Source of the DNA: Calycina herbarum
Lineage: Eukaryota > Ascomycota > Leotiomycetes > Helotiales > Pezizellaceae
Direction of reading: 5' to 3'
Length of the DNA stretch: 64,000 nt
Assembly: GCA_001414485.1 (NCBI GenBank)
Contig: LLEY01000103.1
Coordinates: 124,001-188,000, forward strand
The notes beneath the pieces are model-generated. The model did not search any database. It worked only from the letters and a program-made list of their open reading frames with translations, and was not told where the DNA came from. Positions 10,767-24,757 of the stretch are shown here, in pieces. The translations under genes were made by a program, and so were the position numbers. The first letter of the stretch is position 1. Each line of letters begins with the position of its first letter.

Positions 10767-13700
10767 AAAACATAAGAGTCTGGGTTCAGGACTTTACCCT
10801 GTTGAGTATTTGTTTGAATGGAAATGGAGAAATTTTGGGTTCATGTAATTTGGCGCTGGGGGTTTGAATTGAAATGGCAAATGGGGATATTTAGACTAGG
10901 CTATCCTTCGCTCTTTGTTAGGGTAGATATTGAATGCTTCTTTGCGTTTTACTTTTCTTTTCATTCATTGAGATGGAAAACAAACGAATACGAATTGAAA
11001 TAATACATTGAGTCCGGTTTTCATACCATTACTTGTGAGATTGGTGATACTTGTTGGGTTTCCCACTCTCTGTTTGCACACTTCCTTTGCTATTTTCAGA
11101 ACAGAACAGCCAGTGCTCTCCTCCTTCACTTACTTTCCGTCATCGTTGCATTTCAAATGCCGCTGTCAATCTCGCATCAGAACGAAACCCCCACGAATAA
11201 GATCGTCCATCTACCTGTGATTCGAGCCGCCTCCGCCTCTATCCCGCGGTATATTCCGTACTCGTGGAAATTAGCAAGCGCGGCTCAACAAAAGAAAGCA
11301 ACACGACTGAGTCCCGACTGCAGGTACGCGCTATTTTGGAAAGCTTGAATCTGGAAGTTTGAAGAAGATTGGGTGTTTGGAAAAGGGGGTGGCGATGAGG
11401 CTTTTGGCTTGGTTTTTTCGGAGGAGATGAGGTGGTGATAGTTGAGGGGATGGTGGTGGTGTTTGGGTTGCCTAGACGGAAATGGAGCGTTATTGAATGG
11501 TCAAGGGGTTTGAGCGATTGGTCTTTTCGAAAGAGGCTAGTAGAGCTAATTGTTCGCGGGACAAGAATATGAGTTGCAGTAAAAGGGGGTGGGTCACATG
11601 ATTTCGATATTTCTTTAGAATCACGTGGAAGTTGAGATCTTCAAAAGATGTCGTCATGACGACAACTGGACTTTCAACATCCCGTCTCGTGAACTTTCTC
11701 CCTTCTTTCTCAATAATTTCCCCTGACAGCAGTGATGATGCTCATCTCGGCAGGCCTTGCTTCCGTTATACTTTCGATCACTCCTCGTCACTATCAAAAG
11801 TGGAAACTATCGGCGCATATTTGAATCAATGTCTCGAGGAAACGGATATCACAAACTCCAAGTCAAGCAAGGAACCTGGAGGCTGGAACACTTATACTTC
11901 CGGGGACCGGGGACATTCTGTTCGTTATGTTTCTTGCTTTAACTACTTTTGCTCGTTTGCTTTCTTTTTCTTGCCAATTTGGTTCGCCATCTCCTTTGCA
12001 TTGGCAGCAGCTTCTCCGAAACAAGCCGTGACCGCCACGAGCATCAGATTAGGGGGTTTTTTTTTTTTGGCTTGTGATTTTCAATGACACGAAAGCTAGT
12101 GCTTGTTGTCATTTAGGCAATCATACACTGCCTACGCCCAGATGCGGAAAGATACTATTCCAGAACTCGGGCAGCAGATATTGCTCTGCGAGGTATCGGG
12201 GTTGGGGGGGGTCATCTGGACGAATACGAAGGTTACAGCTTTACTTTGCTGCTCTAGGCGTTCTCGGTTAGTATCTTATGTTAGTGGCATTGGAGATCTT
12301 ATTGCCCTCTCTTTTTTTCCTATCACGGCTTCGTTGGCATATTGAAATTTCGTTTGTTGAGGCTTCTTTTGGAAGTTTATGATATCTTACTTATCGAATG
12401 TTCTAATTTCTTCCATGGTACGTGGCCTGCAGGACATCGTGGAGTCATGGTCTTGTGGGGGCACGGTGAGAGAATCGAAATACCGTGTACTGAAGGAATT
12501 ATTGGGTCTAGATGACTCCAGGTACGGCTGGGAACAAAATAGACTCTCACCGTGGTACATGGGAAGGGCGGAAGAATGCTCACTGGGCTTCTTTACGAAG
12601 GAGTCAGATCTATCAAGTGAAGTGGGCTTCTTGAAAATGCAAGAAGGCCCGAGGCCACGAGTTGTGTCACGGGTATCACAAGCATCTTGTTGACTGCTCT
12701 GATTCTGTTCTGGTGGGACAGTAGACGTATGGTTGTCGATTACACCGAAGTCTAGCATGCAGGATGCGGAGCTGAGCGCAGATATATTTGAGCAACCATA
12801 TGTGTACCATCTTCAATAATTCGCAGTTGGACACAACAATCATCTCGCTGCTTACTGCTTCGCCAACAAGAGATTGCAAACGAGCCTGCTACCTGACCTA
12901 GAGCAATTAGTTTGCGGCTTTTTTGGGTCGACACAAAGCGTTGACTTTCATTGAATCATCCATGAAAATCCTTTCGTAAAGCCATGTTGTTGCACTGATC
13001 GCTGTTTCCACGTGTCTCAGTACGAGCCTCGACTTCGGTATGAATTTATCTCTGAACGCCTGTTGTAACACACGGCTTGCTACAGGGGGTCACTACTTTG
13101 GGTCCCAACAAATTGCTGCCGTGATGAAGTGATTGCCAGATGAACCTGGTGAACCATGTGCATGATGGGCTGCAAAGTGGCGGGGCCCGTATTCCGTAGT
13201 TGGAATTTCGGCACGGAAATAGATACAGTGACAAGGCAAACCGAGGCGGCTGGAGCTTTTGCACTTCCGCCAAAAGTCCCGAAAAGAGGCAGAAAGCAGA
13301 TCAGATCGATCTCATTTTACCCAATTTGATTAATCTGGAGAGCTCAAAACTTCCAATAATGCTACTCTTAACATATGATTGCGGGCGGTCTGACTTCTCG
13401 CTAAGAAAGGTGACGGGCTGTCAGACAACTCACGGGAGCGGGATAGACTAAATGGTCTGTACGAATGAGACGACTGGTTTTAACGTGGATCCTAACTGCA
13501 TTTCAGTTTTGTTTTCTCTTTGATACGAAGAAGGACCGTCCCGTGAGATAGGTGAGAAGTTGGAACTTGGAAGCGGAGCCGCTGCGGCTCGGATTAGACC
13601 CTGAAGTTGTGAAGAACTCTGGTAACTCGCCGGATGGGTTTTGTGAAGGTTCCGTTCCATTAGCCTGGGCCTGGGTCTTTGACAACGCAACCTGCATGAT

Positions 13701-15600
13701 TGGAGTTGATATCTGCAGATATACTCCGTGCCGTCAGATATGCTCCGTCAGTGCGTAGGGCTTTGGGCGATTCCAGAGGGTCGATCTTTGATGTTTCAAA
13801 CAAGTAAGCTACAGTCCTGCCGGGAAGTGATGTTTTTTTTTTGGGAATGGATATCTTGATAGCGGCTCGATCCACCAGCAAAAACAATAGTGCAGCAGGC
13901 AACCTGGTTCCAACATGTCAATCGGAGGTTTTACTCTCCAATCGGAACTTAACACATACCGGTAGATTGAACAAGCTTGCTGAATGAAGTGAAGTTGACC
14001 GTTGGTGGCTTGACTTGATGCCGCCACAAGTCTGGAAAGGGTAGCGCTTGAGCTCTGAAGTTCTGGGCTGTAGGATAAGAAGTTTTGACCTTCAAATGCC
14101 AACTCATTCAACTATTTTTTCCCGTAAGCATCATCAATTGAAATTGGTTAGGGCCGAAATTCAATCGATTTTGTTCGTTCGTAGTTGTCGAAGAAGTTAG
14201 AGTTGAGATTTGGAGGCTTACTCCCGGCCGCTCTGAGTGATCTTTTCCTGTTCCTATTTTTCGTCCGTTCGCCATCGTTCGCCGTAAGCACTTCGTTATC
14301 AATCCTTAAAACAGCGATCCCCCACGCTTGACGCCACCCAAGGCATGGGCTTTCTGCGATTCCCATGACGAAATTGTCCGTGTACCATGGACGGGCTCTG
14401 AGATTTCCTCTGTAATCTTCAATCCTTATTTTGGCTATCTTGTCGTACCCGATGACGATGTTTCTCACTCAGCGAATTTTATACCTACATAATTGACATC
14501 AAAATACTTGTCGCCGAGTTTCAAAATTGATGAATAAGAGGGAAGGGCGTCTTGAAATAGCTGCCTAATGGCACACCCCTCATTGTCAAATGCACTTTCA
14601 ACGTTGCATTTTCGTCATGATATCCTGGGAATTCTGCAAGCAGGTCTTCGGGTTGGAACCGGAAGTGCAGTGCGCAGATTTATGTTGAGTATGGGAGACT
14701 CGGCACGCACACGAAGGAACGAATGGAATATTGGATTCCCCAGTTATTACAGAATACGTGACTGGTTTTACGAAGTCATACATAACTTAGGTCTTGCTCT
14801 TCAAGTAATTATTTTGGATGAGTGAGAGGAGACAGCAAACCAGGACTCACTCGTATCGCCAGACCCAATCGTCATTACCCATCATGAAAATTTCACAATT
14901 GGCATGACTGATAGGCGAATATCCATGGCGTCCTCGTAAAAGGGGGGCAAGCAATGAAGCGTGGAATTCAATCTTTGAAGAACATTGAACACGGCTCGAT
15001 GGTTCATCTCAGAATCTTATCGGCCCCAGCCACCAGTGAAAGGGAAAGGGCTGCCGCTTGTGCCGTGATGATTTCGGAGGATCATTAAAGTCCCGCCAAG
15101 GGGGGAGCTGTATTTCCTAAATAGGAAGGACTTCGGAGTGAGGTTGTTGATGGCATCTGCAGATGCATGCCACGACTCCACAATAGCTCGAGCGGTAGCG
15201 GGGCCAGCTAAAATTGACAGCTGCCCTGGTTCCTGGCTAAAAGAATACGAACTTCAGACTTTGGGTCATTCTAGATGGGATGCTTGGATCTTCTCCCAAC
15301 GGAAGTTTCTCGTGAGGATTCTGGTGTTTTTTTGCAGGAGATCTTGTCCATTTCTATGAGCAAGAAAACATGATAGATAAATATAGTACAACTTGGAAAA
15401 AAAATACAAATGAAGTGGCCGGTGAGGTTGAAAGTGTCACACCCGAGGCGAGAAAGAGAGCTGCCCTTCCATTGAGCTGCAGTTGAGGATCGTGAGGTAA
15501 CAGGAGGTTGTGTAGCCTGAAGAGCCTGTGCGACAGATCCTGCAGGGCAGTGCAGGTTAGAGAGCTGCGCTGAGCGGTCAGCAGTTGCCTCGCCTGTTCA
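10767..15600. other. Long gene-poor spacer (4.8 kb)
   Basis: No ORF here has domain-like content, a plausible start with splice partners, or support over its antisense. Base composition is not as AT-rich as near the transposon, and I saw no inverted-repeat element or RNA gene. A non-coding transcript or an unrecognised small gene cannot be excluded. Confidence 0.5.
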
Positions 15601-16748
15601 GCCTGCATGTAGGAACCCATCACCCTGATGGTGGAAGCCCAGAAGGCCGAAGTAAATAAAGCTTCAATTCGTTTGCAGTTACTTCACCACTCACACCGAA
15701 CACCACAATACAAAATCACACGCACCAAAAACAGCAAACGTTTTGGTACTTCATCCACCACCACTCTCTACCCCCCCACCCCCCACCTTGCAAACCACTC
15801 CCACCACACCTCACAACCTTATTCTTCACCTTCGAAAAACAAACGAAAACACCGTCAACACCACGCAACTCACCCAGCATCTCCAGTGCCCCGACTCGTT
15901 TTGACAGTGCGCGTGCCTCCAGATTGCCCTCCTCCACCCTCCCTCCTCCCTCCTCCCTCTCCCCTGCAAGTGGCAGCAGACCTGGTATCGTGGCGCCGTG
16001 TGGCTGTATCGTCTCTGACTGCTCAAGAAAGATCTAAACGATCAGAAATCTCCCCAAAACGCCTTCGCGCCTAGTTCCAGGCCGGCCAAAGAAAGCAATA
16101 CCATAAAGAACCTGGTCAGCGTCAACCTTCGACTTCTCCCTCCCGCGTCTAGACTGTAGATAGCAGACCCACAACCCACGCTCCTTGGATCCTTGATCAA
16201 GCTTCCTCCCCCCTGGAGTCGACATTTGACCCTGGACAGCAACCCTTGGTCTTGCGAGAAACCCAGCCAAAACCCGCATACCTAGTAGCTTCTCGCCGCC
16301 GCTGTCCATCCAGCCCGGCCACCCTCGACCAGGGGGCTCTGTTCTTTTCTTGCCTTTCTTTCCGATCTTTCTCTCATCTGTCGTACTTTTACATCCCAGA
16401 TCGATATACTAGGGTTCTCGCCCCATCACCTTCGTTGCTCAACTCTCGTTACGATTAATTGGTGTCCACAGCTAGAGAAAGACACTACCTCCCCCGCCAA
16501 CCTCCCACCCCACCGCAAGAATACAAGGAGCGAGGTACATCTACTCCACTCGGCCAGCATCGACTTTCGTTGATCTGCAGCTACCAACAAAGGTCGACCA
16601 GGAGTTCTAATACCCATGAACTGCTCATAGTTTCCTCGCCTCAAAGTCACTCGCTCAAGGAGACGTACTCGCCTCAATTCAACCCCAACCGACGCGAGAC
16701 GTCTTGAACTCTCGTTTTATATCATAATCTCAACAAACAACCGGCATC
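15601..16748 (+). promoter_or_regulatory. Pyrimidine-rich promoter / long 5' leader of the GT2 gene
   Basis: The plus strand is strongly C/T-rich from about 15760 to 16730 (CCCCCCACCCCCCACC near 15770, CTCCCTCCTCCCTCCTCC near 15940). Such CT tracts are common at highly expressed fungal genes around the transcription start. The final stretch, CAACAAACAACCGGCATC before ATGG, is a good ascomycete initiation context. The exact start of transcription cannot be placed from sequence. Confidence 0.5.
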
Positions 16749-19619
16749 ATGGGTTTGGGAAGTTACTTCAAGACGAAGAAGCCGGAACCGGTGGGAGAGG
16801 TTTCCGAAAAGCCCGTTTCGTCTTCACCACAACCAAGTTACAATATGGAATTGCAACCACCTCAGTCAAGATTTGGTTCATCGAGGAATTCGCTTTCCAA
16901 CCGATCAACGCAAAGCTCGACTTTCCTAGACGACATCAAGCATGAGGTTATGGTAAACTACCTATACCAACAGCAATGTTCACAACTTTGGGTCAGTGAC
17001 GGAAGTGGAGAGATAGAAGGTGTTTTACTGAGAAAGTCGAAAAACACATACATGGCTTGCCCGCCACAATTGGGCAATTCCCCTTTCGCTGCGGCTTGTG
17101 CAGCACTTAATGTTCAAGTAGGAATTCCCAATATCCCAATTTGAAATTATACTGACTTTTTAGTGTGCAATGACGGTCAATTCGAGAGTTATCAAAACCT
17201 TCCTTCAATGGTCGCCTGATGCTGTAGACGTCCCCTTACTTAATGGTCTACGCATTCAGATTCTTCCAACGATTGAGGATCTTCCTCGTGCTCGCAAACA
17301 TCAATTCGCAGCCTTTGTTGCCTCAGACGCTTTATTGGTTGTTTGGGATGACGAGGCGTTACACTTGGTACAGCGTGCCAAAGCAATCGAGTCGGAATTA
17401 ATGGAACTTGTTTGGAAAACTGGTGACGATGATGGTGAAGATGAGAAGAAAGAAGCAAACGCGGGAGTATACGAGATTGACGAGGAAACTGGAGAGATCA
17501 TCCCGGAAAAGCGTGGATTGCATTTGCAAAACACCGTTCTGGTTGCTCTGACACTCATTCTCATCATGACATCGTTGGGTGCTGGAGCTCGAGAACTTGC
17601 CAAGGGAGTTGCAGTAGACGGAAAGTACACCAGACTGGCACTCCTCTGTTTGACACCGGTTCAAATCTTCTTCACCCTCTTCTTCGCCCAAGTTATTGTT
17701 GGATGCCTGGCACAACTTTTCGGTCCTGTTCGACAATTGACCCTCAACTCGAAGTTCTACTCAGCTCGTGCACCTCCACGAATTCAGGGGCAAACTCTTC
17801 CTCACATCACCATCCAATGCCCTGTTTACAAGGAAGGTCTGAGCTCTGTCATCGCACCCACTGTCAAATCCATCAAGCAAGCTATTTCAACTTATGAGTT
17901 GCAAGGTGGATCCGCCAATATGTTTGTCAATGATGATGGTCTTCAGATTATTGATGAGGAGGAACGACGTGCTAGAATCGAGTTCTATGCTGACCACAGC
18001 ATCGGCTGGGTAGCAAGACCAAAGCATGGTGACAACTTCATCAGAAAAGGAAAATGTAAGCTCTCTACATTAAACGACTTGATCATTGCTAACAGCTGTT
18101 GTAGTCAAAAAGGTACGATTTCTGACGTCGCGTTGTTGACGAGCACATACCCACATTCCTGCCCATTAAGCAGAATTATCCACTCTCCCACCAACCAATG
18201 ATGTCAACTAAATGCTAACATTTTGCTCCAATAGGCTTCTAACATGAACTTCGCTTTGCATATCTCCTGTATGGTTGAAGAAAAACTGTGCTTAATTCAA
18301 CGACCAGTCGACTGGACTCAAGCCGATGAAGCTCAAGCTTACGAAAGATGTCTGAAGGAAGCTCTCGAGGACAATGGACGTGCATGGGCCGATGGAAATA
18401 TTCGCGTTGGAGATTACATCTTGTTGAGTACGTACCAACATGTTTTCCAGTTGCAAAGTGGATGCTAATAAACCTAGTTGATTCCGATACTCGTGTTCCT
18501 GCCGATTGCTTACTCGATGCCTGCTCCGAAATGGAACAATCCCCCGAAGTCGGTATCATGCAATTCTCCTCCGGTGTCATGCAAGTCGTACACACCTACT
18601 TCGAAAATGGTATCACTTTCTTCACCAATCTGATCTACACTGCTATTCGATATACTGTTTCCAACGGTGATGTTGCTCCTTTCGTCGGACACAATGCTAT
18701 CCTTCGCTGGTCTGCAATTCAACAAGTTTCATACGAGGATGAGGACGGATATGAGAAATTCTGGTCTGAATCTCACGTGTCTGAGGATTTCGATATGTCT
18801 CTGCGTCTTCAAGTCAACGGCTACACAATTCGTCTCGCTGCTTGGGCTGGTGATGGATTCAAGGAAGGAGTCTCGCTTACTGTCTACGATGAACTTGCTC
18901 GATGGGAAAAATACGCGTACGGCTGTAACGAACTTCTCTTCTACCCAATCCGCAAGTGGATTTACAAAGGTCCATTCACACCACTTTTCCGCAAATTCTT
19001 GTTCTCCAACATTCGCTTCACATCCAAAATCACCATCATCTCTTACATTGGTACCTACTATGCTATCGGAGCAGCCTGGATCATGACAACTGCCAATTAT
19101 TTCGCAATCGGTTGGTTCAATGGTTACTTGGACAAATACTACGTGGATTCATGGAAAGTTTGGTTCTCTATCATCATTGTCTTCAACGGACTTGGAAACA
19201 TCGCACTCGCTGTTATGCGATACAGAATCGGCGAACGATCCCTTCTCTACGCGCTTTTTGAAAACTTCAAGTGGACGATCATGTTGGCGATCTTCTTGGG
19301 CGGTCTCTCACTTCACGTCTCACAAGCTCTACTCGCTCACATGTTCGAAATCGACATGACGTGGGGTGCAACTTCCAAAGAAGCCGAATTCTCCAACTTC
19401 TTCATTGAAGTTCCCAAAGTGTTGAAGAAGTTCAAGTTCTCCATGATCTTCTCGATCCTCGGCATAGTGGGCATGATTATCCTCGCTACCGCACCGTTCG
19501 TTCCATATGATTGGAAGATTAAGGATTTCGTGGCCATTCTCCCCATGGCTACGGTTTCGGCCAGTCATTTGCTTTTGCCACTTGCATTGAACCCCGCTTT
19601 GATGACGTTTTCGTGGTAG
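16749..19619 (+). CDS. Membrane glycosyltransferase family 2, fungal surface-growth type, 867 aa
   Basis: Five exons: 16749..17117, 17164..18055, 18105..18112, 18235..18427 and 18478..19619. The third exon is only 8 nt (TCAAAAAG) and is needed to make GKFKKASNMNFAL. Residues about 245-262 and 280-308 are membrane segments. The GT-A domain starts at about residue 335 (PHITIQCPVYKEG), with sugar-nucleotide/metal Asp in IDSDTRVP (488-495), the SED acceptor motif (589-591) and DELARW (625-630) in place of the QxxRW of chitin synthases and cellulose synthases. Four or five helices close the protein. It resembles the conserved fungal GT2 enzymes (for example Zymoseptoria GT2) needed for hyphal growth on solid surfaces; that role is family knowledge. 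It probably exports a polysaccharide of unknown composition. It is not a chitin synthase by motif. Confidence 0.88.
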
Positions 19620-22600
19620 ATAATCCTTCCGGACTTGGCTTGCTTGCGACATTCACTCCAATTTGCATAAGGAAGTTATGGGTAGAAAATAAGGAGTTTG
19701 GAATCCATACCACACCATTTGTATATGTGCTTTTTTCGGCAACGACGAGCTTTTTCTTCTTTACTTTTTGCTCTGCATGAAAAAAACTTTCCATCTTGGA
19801 GATAATTCCTTTTTCTTCATTGCAGCTTTGGCATTAATTGTTAATTTGAAACTGAGATGGAATGCGCATTCTATCTATTCTTTCTTTTACTTTACTATGA
19901 AACTACTTTGAAGGGGAAACACTTGAATGATTGGAGTTCTTTTTACAATAGACTGGAATGGTGAAATCACAGGATTCCATGGGCTTTGATGGTTTTTTTT
20001 CATTTTCTTTTTTAGTTTATATATACATAGTGGTTAATACACGCGTTGGGACGGGGGGTTGGGGTGAAAATGGGGGGAATGGGGGATGGAAATATCATGA
20101 ATATGCGATGAGGGGGTTGGGGAGTTTTGTACATAGAATAATGTTTGGTTTGAGCAGAAGAGTAGTAGAAATACAGTCGCTACAGTTGGGTGTTTTTTTC
20201 CCGTGGCTGTTTGAGAAGTGAGTTTGTTACACTGTTTACGATTCTCGGAGGCAGGTCGAGTCGAGATGATACTCGCGAAGCAGTGCCCAGTGTTGAAAGT
20301 CGGTGGACCCGAACTTCTCGGTCTCGTTCTCTATCTAGGCCAATCTGTTGATCTGAATAAAGACGATCACGGAGATCTGAACTTTCCCTATCTCAACATC
20401 GTTGCCACGTAACCTCGACATCCAGGTGGCAAAGGGGTCTCTATTTCGGGGGTCCCTCCGGCAAGAACGAAGGACAAGAACGGGAAATATTGGAACGTGA
20501 AGTTATCGTGGATGTGAGACATTGGATACCAAGAAAATGTCCTTGTACCGAGATAGAAAAGAGATAGATAGGCAGATAGGTAAGGAGGGAATTTTTGAAT
20601 CAGGGGGATGATCAGCTGGCCCGCGATCATGAGACGGTGAGAAGTTTGAGAGGGGGCAGTAGGCAGTAGTCGCGGCTGAGGAGACCTGTTGTGTTTTTTC
20701 ATTTTCGTGGTTTAGGTGGAAAATCTTGGGGGCTGCTAAGGAGTGGGAGGAGAAACATGGGCTTTTTGGGTCTTGAGGGGGAAAAAGAAAAGAATATCTT
20801 GGATTTTCTTGGTAGTTTTACTTTAATTTAATTTACGAAGGTAAGTAGATGGAGCGGGAAAGACCCATGTGAGGCTTGATGTAATTTACGTCCCACGCTT
20901 ACTCTACTGGAAATAGGGGAGGTTGGAGGTTGGAGGTTGGATGCGGCATGGTATCGGAGAATTGGGATTTGGAGGGACTGTGATGCAGTGATGGTATGAT
21001 GTTCCGATGGTGCTTTACAAAAACCGACGTTTCGTATGGTGGGAGTTGCTACGTAGAGAAGACCTCGCGAACGAAACTTGGTGGCCACTCGGTGTCGAAT
21101 ACCGGTATCTATTTCGGAATTGAAACTTCTGCGGCAGCCAAATCAATTTGTTTGGAACAGAGCGCTACGAGTAGAGTACCCTTCCCCTTTCGTGGCTACC
21201 TGAGGACTTGGTCAGAATCCTTGCTGTACATCTATCTCTCTGTGCCGAGTACCGCTACCGCTAGACATGTATTCCTTTTTGCTTACATGACAGGGGAGGG
21301 CATGAAATACGAATATTCTTACTGGACGGGAGGGATAGAAACAGTTTGAAGACCCTGTCCTTGACTACATGAGCCGAGCCCAAGGCAGAAGTAGGTGGGT
21401 AGGGTTTGTATCAAGTTTTTTGATATCAACATACCGATACGAGGTTTTGCGTATTGGAAAAAGCGGCGGGCGAAAGATATCATGTAGGTGGGAACCTAAA
21501 GTAGATGTGGACTCCGATGTATGCAGTAGAGGTGCAGATTAGTGGATGATAGTAGCTGAACATGCATATCTCAACATGCAAGATGTGTTGTGTATTTTCC
21601 TTGTCAACAAAGGGCGGTGATGGTTGGTAAGTGAATCCGAAGAGGTGGAGGTACTTGCGATTGGTGAGGTTGGGGAGTGAGAATTGGCGGGTCCTTGGTA
21701 TCGAAACTCATATGCAGGACTCCGAGTTCAGCTCGAGGTTGTGTTGGTATTCGGGATTCTTGGGAGCTTAATTTGCTAGGGCCGAGTGTTATTTAAAATG
21801 CCCCTGAATTCTTTTTCGTCGTCGGAATTTGATATTCGAGGGTTTCAGACCCTTTTTGCGTCTGTGTATACTTGGCGTGGGGTTTGAGATTCCGAGATTC
21901 TGGTTATCTTCATTTTCTTCTTGGTTCGGTAAGTTGAGCTGCATCTTTTGTAGCAAGTAGCTTCGTGGTACAATACTTTCCGAGTCTAAATCCCGATTGA
22001 ATACAAAGTATACTTATGATGGTGTTCTTCGGAGCGTCGAAGCCGTTGGGGGCCGTTAGGGGGGGTTTTAGCTCGTAAACATTCCTATTTGTTCTCTATG
22101 AAGGAGACATAGGAACTCAAACCAATCACCAATTATCAACAAATGCGAGGCTTACTTCCGTACAACACATGAGGTCGTTTTCTTCCGAGGCGAACTTGGC
22201 AAGCTCGTGTCCATCGATGATCTGTGACTATTTTTCGGACGATCTCCCCAGGCACATCTTCTCCACCCAGGGTTCCATTTCCACCCTTGTCTTCGGTGCT
22301 TCCTCCATCTGCACATCCTCTCCACTCAAACATCCCACAACCAACAGATAGGGGTTGTCAGCGCAAGGTATAGCTCAAACCCCTTGTAATGGCACTGTAG
22401 ATCAGCCCAATGACCCTGTCGGCCAATTCACGATATTGCCCTGCCTTTACACTTTTTTCTTCCCACAGCCCTCACTTGAATCAAATGCTGTTGTTCTCTC
22501 GTTGTCCCCAACCCCAGTGTTTACAGTTGTTTTGACAACGTCCTGTCGCTTCTTCTACTCTTGTTTTCCGTTTGCAATTCCTTTAAATAATTCATCGCTG

Positions 22601-22633
22601 TGCTCCACGTTTGAGAAGGAAATCCTAACAAGA
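19620..22633. other. 3-kb spacer between GT2 and fasciclin genes
   Basis: Holds the GT2 3' region (T-rich, 19620-20250) and the fasciclin promoter. There are G-rich runs near 20045-20090 and T-rich tracts. No coding segment with family content was recognised on either strand. Confidence 0.5.
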
Positions 22634-24220
22634 ATGAGGTGTCAAAGTTGGACTGCCGCGATTGCGACAGTAGCAAGCTTTTCTATATCTGGAACGCGAG
22701 CGCAAGATACTGTACCAGATTTGGGTGCTCTGCTAGCTGGCCAGAAGAATTTGACTACTTTCTACGGATTAATTCAGGTACGTGATACGAAAACGGTGGT
22801 GGATGTTTCGATGATCCTTTGGGGAAGAACTATTGAAGAGGCTGCTTTCTGTACAATGGAGATTTTTATTCTTACATGAGGTAGTCAACTTTCGGAGATG
22901 GAAGTCATTCAGCCTATTATTGTCTCCGGAATTAGAGATGAATGAATGTCATGAGATACTGCAATACCACATCGAGTCTCGGACCAGAGTAAATGCTGAC
23001 GAACATGAATAGAAATACCCACAAATTTTGCTCTCATTACCCTCAACGAACGGAGTCACAGTAAGTACAAACAATTCCTATTCTTGAACTGCACTAACTT
23101 CAATAGATCCTTGCTCCAAATAACGATGCCTTTGACAAAATCCCATACACAGAACTCAAAACCGCATTCGAAACTAATAACCAAGATGTCATTACGAATA
23201 TCCTTCAATATCATATACTCGCTGGTTCGAGAACAGCTGCCCAATTGATACCAGGGGACTCTGTGTTCATACCTACACTGTTGACGAGTCCAGCATGGAC
23301 ATCTGTAAAGGGAGGGGCTGTAGTAGAGAATGTGAAGCAGGCGGGAGATGTTGTGATATTCGTCAGTGGAAAGGGGACTAGAAGTACTGTTACCCAAACA
23401 GTAAGCTATTTTTATACCCAATTCCCCGAACATGGTTTGCTGACAAAACAAACAGGATCTCAAATTCAATGGAGGTGTTGTCCAAGCCCTCGACTCACTG
23501 TTGATCCCACCCGCCAATTTGACCGACACAATCCACTCATTCAACCTCACCTCCTTCGAAGGCGCTCTCTTCGAAACCAAAAAGACGGAAAACTACACCA
23601 AAACCGCGAACAGCACATTCTTCATCCCTCGAAATGAAGCATTCCAAGCTCTCGGTCCCGCAATCCTCAACATGACAACGGACCAGCTTTCCAAAGTCCT
23701 CGATTATCATTTCATCCCCGGAGAGGTCCTTTACACATCGAGTCTCACCAATGGAACCAGCTTCACCACCGCCCAAGGAGGAAACATCACAGTACGACAT
23801 GCGGGAAATAACGTCTACATCAACTCTGCTCAACTCCTCACTACAGACATTCTCCTTTCCAATGGAGTTTTACATGTTGTTGATAATGTCCTCAACCCAG
23901 AGGGACCCGGTTCAGTACCAAACCCAGCAATTGACTCTCAAGCTCCGGTTTTTGCTTCCGCGTCAAAGGTTCAAAGTTTACCATTTACTAGTGCAATTCC
24001 TTGCACAAGTGCTTGTCCGACTACTTCTAGTGCCAGTGCTACTGGGAGCGCAAGTGGAAGTGGAAGTGCAACGGCTGGTGGAACGAAGGCTACTAGTACT
24101 GCGAAGTCAGCGGGGAGCACGAGCTCGAGCAAAGCATTGGGAGTGGCTATGGCTAGGGAGACGGGGTTTGGAGCTGCGGGGTTGATGGTCGCTTTGGGAG
24201 GTGCTGTGTTGATGATTTAG
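22634..24220 (+). CDS. Secreted fasciclin (FAS1) protein, probable GPI anchor, 416 aa
   Basis: Exons 22634..22777, 23013..23060, 23107..23400 and 23456..24220, all phase 0 with GT-AG ends; the first intron is long (235 nt). An N-terminal signal sequence (about residues 1-23, ending GTRAQ) precedes two FAS1 domains. Family motifs include TILAPNNDAFDKIP with ILQYHILAG (domain 1) and STFFIPRNEAF with LDYHFIPGEV and GVLHVVDNVLNP (domain 2). A Ser/Thr/Gly linker of about 60 residues and a C-terminal hydrophobic stretch (AAGLMVALGGAVLMI) fit GPI attachment. FAS1 proteins act in adhesion at the cell surface; the ligand is unknown. ATG 22634 was chosen because it opens the signal peptide, although the frame is open further upstream. 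Confidence 0.9.
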
Positions 24221-24757
24221 ATGAATGGATTAATGCGTGTATATAATTCAGATGAGGATGGAGTTATCTTAGAGGTTTGAAATTGTTGGGAGAGGGCTTT
24301 AAGCGAGAAGGAGAAGTGGTTGATGGATATCTTCGACATGATCAAATAATGTAATATTCAAGTGATTCGGAAGAAACTTTCTCAGTCCTGGTATTATTTT
24401 CTCGTAGCCGTTTTCGTAATTAGCTCTGAAAAATATTTATAAGATCAAGACTTTATCTACATTTTCTCTCCTGTACGTACTTTTGTTCCCCTATCTCGAA
24501 GAGTTTAGGGAAGTCACGAGGTAGATTGTTTTGCCCAACCCAGCCATTGGCTACTTGTATCAATATTTTTCATTGGTACACAACAGCGTTCCACAATAAC
24601 GTCAAATGCCTTGTAATGATGCAATACATTTCCATTCGACTCATACGGCGACAAGCAAGCGAATGTGTACTTACTCACTTATATGAGCGAAACAATTGAG
24701 GTACTGCAAACCTTTTTGCCAAAACGCGAAAATTGCCAAATCACCATACCTCACAAA

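Noticed and set aside
11632..12087. 151-codon plus-strand frame
   Set aside because: Low-quality composition, ends in a T-run, no domain pattern.
16749..19619. Chitin synthase
   Set aside because: The enzyme is GT2 but lacks the QRRRW signature and the chitin synthase domain layout.
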